Positions 1-64,000 of a DNA stretch of 64,000 nt are shown piece by piece (the first letter of the stretch is position 1; each line of letters opens with the position of its first letter). The notes below the pieces were generated by a model. The model was given only the letters and a program-made list of their open reading frames with translations. It was not told the DNA's origin and ran no database searches. The position numbers and the translations under genes were made by a program. The stretch is from Rhynochetos jubatus (taxonomy: Eukaryota; Chordata; Aves; Eurypygiformes; Rhynochetidae), in contig CM050649.1 of NCBI GenBank assembly GCA_027574665.1, positions 65,004,150 to 65,068,149 of the forward strand, in the 5' to 3' direction.

Positions 1-130
1 AGCCAGCAGCGAACCGCTCGGCTATCCCTGTCCGGTGTCGGTGTGTCGTTACCGGTGCTGTGCGTGGTCATCAGGTGTCCCAAGCCCCCGGGAAAACCCT
101 CGGTGTTGGACTGTCGGCTCCTCTCTTCCC
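1..130. promoter_or_regulatory. CpG-dense window edge
   Basis: The first 70 bases contain about eight CpG dinucleotides (GCGAACCGCTCGG, TCCGGTGTCGG and so on), after which CpG density falls quickly to bird intergenic levels. This looks like the fringe of a CpG island whose main part is outside the window. In the conserved vertebrate cluster, GABRG3 follows GABRA5 in the same direction, so the island could belong to its promoter. No GABRG3 coding sequence is visible, so this link is inference. Confidence 0.35.
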
Positions 131-342
131 TTGCAGCGTGGCAGCAAGCCCCAAGGCTGGAGTGCAGCTTTATGGTTCGTTAATTAATGCCTCCTTCACC
201 TCAGGCTGTAAGGAAAAGATGATGTTTACGATTTTCTTTGTGTTGTCCCCGTTGGGCCATGTGTTAATGCCAAAGGAATGCTTCAGCGCCACTGTTTATT
301 ATACCTCATCCCTCGGTCGTTTCTACTTTTCCTCTTCATACT

Positions 343-400
343 CACATGCTTTTCTCTTAATTTTAAGCACATGCTCTTCTCTTAATTTTAAGCACATGCT
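343..400. repeat. 25-bp tandem repeat, about 2.3 copies
   Basis: The unit CACATGCTTTTCTCTTAATT plus TTAAG starts at 343, is repeated at 368 with one base changed, and a partial third copy starts at 393. Confidence 0.9.
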
Positions 401-3400
401 CTCCCTTTGCTGAGCCTTTTCAACTTGTGTGTTCAGGTAACGATCATGATTATCCAGCACACGTTTTATCCAAAGAACATTTTATCATACCCTGTAGTGA
501 TACTGAAATGTTTATATTTTCTAACACAATAAAATGCATCCACATGTTAACTTACCTTTCATTGTGTTTTCATGGAAGTTGACTAACTTTTCAACCTGAG
601 GGATACCAAGGGGATGCCTTTGTGGTATTTCTTGTGCAGGGGAAGAAGTAAGAGCAGCTGTGCAGGGAACTAGTTACCATGAATAATGGGGGGAAACGTG
701 GAGGGAATGGGGGTCAGAGAACAAGTGTCTCACTTGCTAGAACTGGGTGCCCCTTTCTAGCACTGAACAGGGTCCTGAAATCGAGCACCTGAAATTGTCT
801 GTGATTAAATGTTGAAGGAGAGTCCTCACTGGTGGCTCCCCTGGCATTCCAGGAGAGGATCCTGGGATCCTAGATCCCTAGGACTGCCACCTACATCAGG
901 ACAGCATGGGCGGGAACTGGGGCAAACAGGGAAGGGGCTGAAACCTGTCTCCTACAGCTCTTGGACCCCTCCAGCTGGGGACTTATTAGGGTTTTATTAC
1001 AGACTAGAGCCAGTTTGTTCCAGCTGAAGGTCTGTGTTACTCCCGCTGCAAGCACTCTGCTGTGTACAAATAATTAAATATGCCCTGAGGTAGGAAAATT
1101 GGATTTTAAAGGTCGAGACACTTTCTGTGTGCCCTCAGCTCTGACCATCACAGGGCTCACTGCTCCCTTTGGCCCACGGGCAGGACATAGAGAATCCCTC
1201 CCGCTGCTGCCATGCTGCAGCTCTTCCGCAGCTTCGTGTACACTTGCTGAAAAAAGAAGCATGGACATTTAGGGCAGGCAGGCCTGGACCTCTGGGGCTG
1301 GACAACCCCTGAGATGTTGGTCTGAGAATGTCAGTAACGACAGCCTGCAGTGAAAGAAGAACTGAGCTCAGACCCACTGAGCCAAGACTCAGGAGTGGCT
1401 GGTTACAGCGTTCATTGTTACGCATGTGAGAAGTTAGGCAGTATTATTTGTCCTACGTGTAGCACATCCATTTTTCCCACCTACAAATGCAATTTATCAT
1501 TGTTGGTCCAGTGCATTGCAATCTAGAGGTATTGCTCAAAAATTCTCCAAATTCATCTAACTAGCACCCCCTAACTGAAATGAGTTGGTACCTTCAATCA
1601 GCATCCTTAATTTCCTTTTCACTTTGTTTTTAGCCAGGGCTAATTTAAACAGCGACTTTTAAGACACGATGACTGTGAGAAGCAATAATTGCTTTTGAGG
1701 ATGGCAATGAAAAGTCAAATAATGCAGTACAGAATGGGACACTTACACTTGAATCTAAATTAGCGGTAATCCTAGGAAGATCCTGCAGAAATCCTCCAGG
1801 CTTCATGAAATCTAAATTATCTTCTTTCTGTCTTTCTCAAAACTGAAGAAAACTCCATAACAAAATAGTGGACGATGCAAAACTGGTAAGGTGAGGATGT
1901 ATTCTGAGACTGTCATCATGCAAGGGCCATATTTAAATGTTTGTGGTGACATAACAACATATAAAAAGCCAGAAACTATCCAAGCAATTTGTTCAAACAC
2001 TCCTTTAGAATAATGTAGGTTCCTCTGAACATTTCAGTGTCAATTCCAATCTGAGGAGCAAGAGCGTTAGGGGAAATATATCTGTATTACAAAGAACATT
2101 ATTTCCAGATTTAAAAAACAAATATCTGTGCAAGTGCTACATTCATCTTGTCTACATAAACTGAATAGCAAAGCAGTTTCATTCAGTTTTCTTGAAAGTT
2201 TAATTTATATGTTCAGCAAGAATTTTTGAAAGACAAGATTATTTCATAAAATCATTTCTTCCTCAGTTTTGTACAAATATATTGAGTTATTCCACAGAGG
2301 GCATACTCTATTTAGAAAAAAGGCAGAAGACAATTCAAGATAACAGAAGAGGGCTAAGCTTTAGGAAATACATTTTTGCCTAAATTCGTCCTTGGAGTAA
2401 GCTGGCACAGCTCAAATATCAGAAATAAACCCCTTTTCCATTGTATTTGACTTGTTCTTTCATTCTTAATGGGCACAAGTGAGGAAATTTGGCAGTGGAA
2501 CTGCACACACTTACACTCCAGTGCTGAATTGTTGTAATTCACTTTTCAACTCTTTTTTTTTTTCCATGAAAGCATACAGGAAAATCCCAATGGCAAGCGT
2601 TTCCTATTTATTAGTCTCTTTGGCCGTGACTAAGCTGTGAAGTGGACGTAACCTGCAGGGTCCCAGCTCACCCATACTGGGGACAGCAACACAACTCACC
2701 CCACTCCTGAAGGCCCAGGCTCCTTCCAGGGGAAACCAGAGGAGGTTGATGCACATTCAGATACTGACCCAGCCTGGAGCAGGACAAGGCCAAGGCATTC
2801 ACTTTGAGCCAGGAGCTGGGAAATGCTCCCATCTCCCACAGTTCAGATGCCATCCATGACTAATGGTCTCCCACACTAACCACTCCCCTGACTGCAGCGA
2901 GATTTAAATTGTTAGGTGTTGCATAGTGCGAGGCAGTGGCATTTAAATATTCCAGCCTGGAATCGACCAGCTTATTGAAACATCTCCCAGCCTAGGGGAC
3001 AACACTGTTCAGGCAGGAGTACACGCTGCAGGGTAGCTTCTTCTTCTTCTATAATTTCAGTTCTCAGCAAGGATTACGATTGCATGGGATCCTCCCAGAA
3101 GAGCAGATGATTCCTAGTAAGATAGATGATTTCTTCAGGAAGCTTCAACCTAGTTTAACAAATCCACTATAATGTTATGAGTTGTAATCATTGCTTTCTG
3201 CCTCTACTTTGAAACACAGAGAGCAACAGTCAATATAACTGGAAGAGATTTATGTATAAAATGCCTGTGGTGCCATTTGCCTTTGGCAAGTAATTATCAG
3301 GTCCTCTACACATCAAGTAAACTCCAATAAACTATTTACCCAAAATAAATCCAAGGGCCTGATCCTGCAACCATGCAACTTCACCATATACAGGTAGTTC

Positions 3401-6062
3401 CGTATTCAGTGAAGACAAGGAGACTCCCCATGTAAATAAAATTGGTTAGAGGTCCTGTCATCAAGTTCTGCAATGGACACCAGAAAACTATGCTGAGCCA
3501 TTCAAGGTTAGAACTTACTTGGTGTAACCAAGTAACAGAAGCACACAAAACCCTCTGAGGCAAACAGAATGGCTCTGGAGATGAAGTCCTAAAGACGGTT
3601 CTGAGTTTCTCGTTCATGCAGGGAAAAGTCTCACACTGGAGGCTCTCGGTGGAAGTTTGAGGAAAGTGAAAAGCAACTTGTGATTCTTTCTCTTTCTTGT
3701 TTTGGGATTCATGCATATTCAGACATCCTTTACCATGCATGATGTCCTCTGAAGGTTTCACAGATTGCTTATAATTCTCATCAGTGTAGCAGATACAGCC
3801 TCTGTGTTGTCCCAGAAGCAACCTGGTACCACTTCTGCAAGTATTCTGTGTCCTAGGGTCTGGCTAGGCATTCCTGTAGTCCAGCCTTCTCCTGCAGAAG
3901 AACATTTGCTGAGTAGCTGTATAGGGTCAAGACAAAGGACTGGGCAGCACAGTATCCTTCCTCTGAAAGTGGCCAGAAGCAGGTGTCTTTTGAGGAAGAC
4001 TAAGAGGAACAGGGCACATATATATGACACACCTCCCCAGTGCTCCTTTAGCTTCTAGCAATCAGCATCTCAGCATCCTGATACAGTTTCAATGTATTTA
4101 GGGAATTGTGCAGAAGTCCAACATTCCAGATTGAACTTGAACACACAGAACCTGATCACAGTCAGTGACAGTCCAATTTGTTCTTTAATCTTTGGAACAT
4201 CATTGTCCAATAGCTGTTTTTATTTTAAAACCCTACAGCTATCTGTTTCCTGTGGGAGAAAAAAAAAAACCAAACCGAGATCAAAACCTGCATGTTTTTC
4301 ATGTAATTTGAATGATCGTATCTGAGGGGAAGACATATTAAGTAACATTCACATTGAACAGAATCCAATGTGCCTTTTCCAATTGCAAATATTACCATAA
4401 ATACAAGTGTGTGATAAAAAATTTTGAGCCCGTGCCACTTGTAGGCCACGAGAACAGTTGGGAAGAGAATGGAGTTTACATGTACTGATACACACCTGTC
4501 CAAAACATGGTAGCATGTGCCTACAGCATGGTAGCATGCTATCATGGGATCAAGAACAAGGGCAAGTCATCACATGGATTGTCTCCTGGTGCATCCTCAG
4601 CAGCTCACCCGTCATCCTCTGACACCTGGTTAAGCAAGATTAGCTTGGTGCATTATGCTGTGTCACTGATGTTGCAAGAGTTACATCTCATCTGTTATTC
4701 TGCTGAGACTAGAAAGAGCAAGCTCTTGGTGAATTGATTCCTAGCAAGAAGTTTTGTCCAGATGTGCTACCCAGCACACATCCATCAGCCATGAGTGTCA
4801 GTGGCACGCATTATCAACCACAGGAAAAGAGGACTGTGAACACTCATCACCATGGCTGTAGGCAGTCTCCCTCAGTGATTAACAGTAAGACCCTACAATG
4901 CTGCTCATTTCATGGTCACTTTGCCTTCCCAAGGAGGTTTTTCTTCTATCTAAAAGGGTAGAAGTTCCCCAGGTGTGCACACCCTGATTAAGAGCAATTG
5001 TTTTGTCTGCTATCCCTGACAACATGTTGGGCTCACCTCCCCTTGTCTGGACATTCAACCTCCAGGAGCCTAGCACTGTGTTCGCTGCACATCTCTACAG
5101 CCACAGCAAGAGGCAGAAGAGTCTGTAGCTGTGAGGTTCTGTCTTCTCTCTGCAGAACAATCTGCTCCTCTCTGCCAGTTGCCAGGTGTTTTTAGCTGTT
5201 TCGGAGGTGCTCAGTGAGTGAATCGCTGGGGACACCCAGTGCAATGTGTGTGCACTTCACTGCACTGCAGGACTTGGCAAAGCTACGTGCCCTTCATTGA
5301 AAAAACAGGAGGTCTTGTTGGCTCCCACCTTTGCGTGAAAGACCTGCATGCAAGAAAAGAAACAGCCATGGGACTTTGCAAAGTTTTGTCTCCCAACAGG
5401 CTCTGCTGTTTTTCATTGGTTTGGATCCCCAAAAGGGCGGATCAATTGTATTCAGATATCAGTATCCCACTTTCAAAAACAAAGAAATGAACAAAGAGGT
5501 CTGTGGATACTCAAAGCCATATAGGAAGCTTACATGAAAACACAGATCCAAATCCTCACCTTGGCTCAGGGTGGCACTGTAACTAACAGATGGCATGCCC
5601 TTCCCTTGCTCCTCCTTACCAGCTCCAGTCACCTGCTCAGTCCTGTGGCTTCTCCGTGGCCACTGAGACTTTGCACATGTCTAACTCCACAGCATCAAAC
5701 TAAAAGCTGCAAAAAGGAATAGATGTGTGAGAGTTTTTCTTTACAACATTTAGGAATGAAGGGGATGAAGAAAAGACACAGAAGCAGCCCAGACAGCTCC
5801 CCAGCCCTGGACCAGAGCCTCAGCTCAAAGTGACGCACAGATTCTCCTCTCTGTCCCAAACAGAACATGGGGCTGATGCTCCACAGCAAGAAAGCACCTA
5901 ATTCAGAAACATCCCGACTCACTGTCTCCAGTCAGTACGTACCTTTCTGGGCAACAGTGAGGATGCCACACGGGCACAGATGTGATCAAGTGCACGCATG
6001 TGTGCATTCCAATTAATTCTTTCAGCTCTTGTGGTGTTTTTTTCATGGGTTTTTTGGTTTTT

Positions 6063-6065
<3 letters not shown>

Positions 6066-6092
<27 letters not shown>
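6066..6092. repeat. Poly(T) tract, T27
   Basis: Twenty-seven uninterrupted T bases, preceded by further T-rich sequence from 6038. It could be the poly(A) tail of a minus-strand retrocopy, but I see no recognisable body next to it and treat it as a simple repeat. Confidence 0.85.
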
Positions 6093-6093
<1 letters not shown>

Positions 6094-7064
6094 TCTCATC
6101 TCTCTAAAAGGATAACCAGTATAAGAATGACATTTTGCAATCAAATGTTGAATGCATTTTTTATTTAAACATTAAGATTAAATTACAAAAGCTTCCGGAA
6201 CAAAGAAAGGATGCCAAGAAGGAAAGAGCTGAAAACTCAGATTGCATTTTCTCATTCATTGTGAAAGCAAAACACATTGGCAGCAGCAAGGCGTTTTATA
6301 GAAAAGTTTCAGATGGACAGTACAAAGACCTTTCTGTCAATATTGTCACTGAAACACCTTGCTGTCATGAAGCACATCTTTTTTTCTGATCATAGTGTTG
6401 GCTGATTGGTTTTCACTGTGGGAAACAAGTAATAATTATTTGAGAATTACTGTAATTCTTTACTGTTAATCTCTCCTAATATAACACAATCTTCTTCTTG
6501 GGAAAATGTCCAAACATCATTCACTTTACCCTAATAAAAATGTCTACTGCTGTTGTTAAAAGTTTTATTTGCACAAGTGTGTTCCTAATCTATGTTAACT
6601 TCATGCAATATAACTCTAATTTTTCGAATAAATACTGAGAATAATTCGGGAAAATTCTTTGGAATGCAAAATCCAAACAAACTTCATATTTTCTTTTAAG
6701 GGCAAAATTCCATCACCTTTATTTACACAAGTAGCATTCTGCTCCCTATGTTACTTCACTGCAAGCTAGAAGCTCAAGCAGTGAAAATCAGCATAGCCCC
6801 ATTAGGATTTACTGCATTGTATTAGCTTCTAGTGAAAATTGGGCCGAGCGGTTTTATCTGTGGAGTAATGCGCTACCGATAACCAGTAAAGGTGCTCAAA
6901 CATAGCCCTACACTTAGTAATTTGGCACATTTACAACTGGCGTTACTCAGTAACCTATCAGATGACAATAGTGGAGCTCTTCGGTAAAATATAGGTTAAG
7001 CCTACATTGGTATGACTGTACATCTGAAGTATAAAAACCACGATATGTAGTAGTACACTTGAAC

Positions 7065-7372
7065 AGTTAAAAAATATAACTTATTTTATTTGTAAACTAT
7101 CAATGCAAGATACTCAGCAGCAAAGAAGCCATGTTCAATGTCTTCTGATCTTCCATAAAGATCTGTTGCTGTAAGTAATATAATCGTCTCCGAAACATCT
7201 GAGGTTACATGTAGAAACAATCAAGGCAATATTATTTGTACGTATTATTAAACATGCAAAAAACTTCCTGAAGAATATTGCCCAAATGTAGAAAGTCATC
7301 TGGATCTCAAATTTTCCTTGGTAGCATCTGCTTTGTAAATATGGCTCACATGTGGCTTTAGAGTCCTTCAGT
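7065..7372 (-). other. GABRA5: GABRA5 3' UTR (proximal form)
   Basis: About 310 bases follow the TAA. An AATAAA signal lies at 7085-7090 (minus strand), in the context ACAAATAAAATAAG, followed by a T-rich stretch and GT-rich bases suited to cleavage near 7065. Other AATAAA hexamers further left (for example at 6718-6723) would allow longer forms. The end is inferred from signals only. Confidence 0.55.
7085..7090 (-). terminator. GABRA5: Polyadenylation signal AATAAA
   Basis: This is a perfect AATAAA on the minus strand, 283 bases past the stop codon. A U-rich downstream element (TTATATTTTTTAA) sits 10-25 bases beyond it. Confidence 0.55.
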
Positions 7373-62677
<55,305 letters not shown>

Positions 62678-62744
62678 TCCAGAGGAGAGGAGGAACGCAG
62701 GTGGTTGCTTTGGTAGAGGTGCAGCTGCTCACTTTGTTCTTACT
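62678..62744 (-). other. GABRA5: GABRA5 5' UTR part of the start-codon exon
   Basis: Upstream of the ATG on the minus strand, a strong acceptor (about TTTTTTTCTGTATTATTGCAG) ends at 62745. This would make the full exon 62592-62744 (153 bp) with about 67 bases of leader. The acceptor is read directly from the sequence; its use is inferred. It implies at least one more noncoding exon further right. Confidence 0.6.
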
Positions 62745-63612
62745 CTGCAATAATACAGAAAAAAAGGGATAATTTATTACACGGACAAACAGCAGGATAG
62801 CCGAGTTCAGCTAAACCGCATCTCCTGCTATCTGTGTTTTTCACAAACTTATCTAGGCTTATGTAAACATCAGCTGTTTATGTAAAATTCTATATCTTCA
62901 AGGACACATTTTACCTTCTGCTGACAGCAAACTGCAAAACAGGGAAAAATTCTTAGTGGCCCAGTTTTCCCTTATATTCGTCCGTCATATAAGTAACTAA
63001 AGAAATAGTCACCATTTCCCAAATGCCAGTTTTGACCCTTTACCTATTTCGACAACTTCCATACGCCTGCAAACCCAGGGCTGCGTGCAGCCTCCGCATC
63101 CCTTCCTTCCATCACAATTTTTTCCCATTAAATACCCGTCTTCCCTTTCCAAAAATCCCAGTCGAAATGCCAAGAAACACCTACAGCTTCTTGGAATTCA
63201 CGCTGCTGATGCACGGCTTAGCAAAACGAGGGGGGCATTGGGAGGGGTGGGGTGGGGGGGTGAGGGATGTAAAAAAAGTGACCTTCCTCGCAAAGGCACA
63301 CAAACCTCACGCTAGCATGAAGAATGACAGTAACGTAGCTGCCCCAGCCACTGCTGTTTTTCGGATACCTGCCTCAGCGACCAGATCACCAATTTCACCA
63401 TTGTGCACTAACGTTTTCCTCTGTGCCCTATTAAAAAAAACCAAAACCAAAGCAAAACACCCCACAACAACAACAACAAAAAAACCCCAAACCCACAAAA
63501 AAACCCAAACCCCATCCCCAAAAACACACCCCGAGGGGAGCTGCCTGGATTTGCCACCTGAACCCTGTGTGTGTGTGCCTGTGTCCCCCGCGTTACATCG
63601 CTCCGCAACTTA
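62745..63612 (-). other. GABRA5: Probable 5' UTR intron of GABRA5
   Basis: This runs from a candidate donor GTAAGT (plus-strand ACTTAC at 63608-63613) at the edge of the CpG island to the acceptor before the start-codon exon. It includes an A/C-rich, G-poor tract at 63428-63533. Exact structure is inferred from splice signals. Confidence 0.4.
63428..63533. repeat. A/C-rich tract with G-quadruplex potential on the minus strand
   Basis: The plus strand is almost free of G and T, with ACAACAACAACAAC and runs such as AAAACCCCAAACCC. The minus strand, the GABRA5 sense strand, reads GGGGATGGGGTTTGGG and then TTTTTTTGTGGGTTTGGGG. That gives six or more G runs with short to medium loops. Confidence 0.8.
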
Positions 63613-64000
63613 CTCTCCCCACCCCGCCGGCGCAGCAAGGCGAAAAGCCCAAACCACAAGCCGCCCCCCGGGGCTCCCCCTGCCCGGTCCGCGCTGCCCC
63701 GCGGAGAGTCCCGCTCGCTCCCGCGCCGCTCCGCACCGGGCACAGCGGGGTCGCCGCTCCCGTCCGCACAACGCGTAGCCCCGGCCCGCCCGCACCTGCT
63801 CGACGACCGCCGCCCGCTCCCCTCCGCCGCCGCCCGCGCACTGCGCCCCGGGGCGCCGCGCACCTCTCCGCGGGTACGGCACCTGCCCGCGTCCGCGCCC
63901 GCTCCGCCGCCCCTTCCCTTCTTCCCTTTCCCATCCCTGCGGCGGTCCCGGGCTTCACCCCCACCCCGCCCGCCCGCCCGCTCGCCAAAGTTTCCCGCGG
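63595..64000 (-). promoter_or_regulatory. GABRA5: CpG island, candidate GABRA5 promoter and first exon
   Basis: Very GC- and CpG-rich to the window end, with repeated CCCGCCCG boxes at 63965-63982 fitting Sp1-type sites. It lies about 0.9 kb upstream of the start-codon exon. Candidate donors on the minus strand are GAGA|GTAAGTT near 63613 and GCAG|GTGCGG near 63796. The transcription start is not defined by the sequence. GABRB3 is divergent from GABRA5 in other vertebrates, so the island could also serve that side, but no GABRB3 exon is seen. Confidence 0.6.

Larger units (their letters stand above)
131..7064. other. Intergenic region downstream of GABRA5
   Basis: AT-rich single-copy-looking DNA without a convincing gene. 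The open reading frames here are short, overlap on both strands and show no family resemblance I recognise. It contains a 25-bp tandem repeat (343-400), a possible ancient interspersed repeat near 3350-3440 starting GGGCCTGATCCTGCAACC, a T27 run (6066-6092), and further AATAAA hexamers that could serve longer GABRA5 3' ends. Confidence 0.6.

Noticed and set aside
4532..4541. Short palindrome TAGCATGCTA among repeated CATGGTAGCATG words
   Set aside because: Only ten bases perfect, with the longer match broken. This is within chance expectation for a 64-kb window.
6066..6092. T27 run considered as the tail of a processed pseudogene on the minus strand
   Set aside because: The sequence on the expected body side shows no gene-like or known repeat sequence and no target-site duplication that I could see.
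63023..63988. Long open frames of 251 (plus) and 151, 131 (minus) residues at the right end
   Set aside because: They cross the A/C-rich tract and the CpG island. Composition is low complexity (Lys/Thr/Pro or Arg/Gly/Ala), with no recognisable family. They are more likely noncoding promoter DNA.

Overview
The window looks like avian genomic DNA. It contains several CR1 LINE copies of the type abundant in birds, including the typical ATTCTATGATT-like 3' ends. It also carries one vertebrate neuronal gene with large introns and canonical GT-AG splicing. That gene is read on the minus strand across most of the window: GABRA5, the alpha-5 subunit of the GABA-A receptor, a Cys-loop pentameric chloride channel. 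I could place all nine coding exons to the base. They join in frame from an ATG at 62677 to a TAA at 7373 and give a 463-residue protein (464 codons with the stop). Paralogue assignment rests mainly on the signal-peptide exon (MDNGM...SGFIMIKN) and the C-terminus (...[14 protein letters not shown]), both typical of alpha-5.

Layout from left to right. Positions 1-7060 lie downstream of GABRA5. A CpG-dense edge (about 1-130) starts the window and could be the fringe of the next gene's promoter; GABRG3 is expected there from the conserved GABRB3-GABRA5-GABRG3 cluster, but no GABRG3 exon is seen. Positions 7065-7372 are the likely 3' UTR with an AATAAA signal. Coding exons 9 to 1 then follow at 7.4-7.7, 8.6-8.8, 10.2-10.4, 16.0-16.2, 36.8-36.9, 52.2-52.4, 52.5, 54.3-54.5 and 62.6-62.7 kb. 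Introns range from 101 bp to 20.6 kb. A CpG island at about 63.6-64.0 kb is the best candidate for the GABRA5 5' end. In other vertebrates GABRB3 lies divergently beyond this side.

The introns hold CR1 copies at 14.8, 17.1-17.8, 22.2, 33.8-35.9 and 52.8-53.4 kb, a pair of ancient MIR/CORE-SINE-like fragments in opposite orientation at 30.9-31.1 kb, an LTR-like fragment at 45.45 kb, short tandem repeats and long homopolymers. A second, unexpected CpG island (about 15.05-15.93 kb) lies inside the intron between exons 6 and 7, close to exon 6, and contains three perfect CACGTG E-boxes at near-equal spacing. I see no second protein-coding gene, tRNA, CRISPR or bacterial feature. The most interesting items are the intragenic CpG island, the internally deleted CR1 that kept its 5' part, and a perfect 24-nt palindrome at 13.1 kb. 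I found no convincing evidence of an undescribed multi-gene system.
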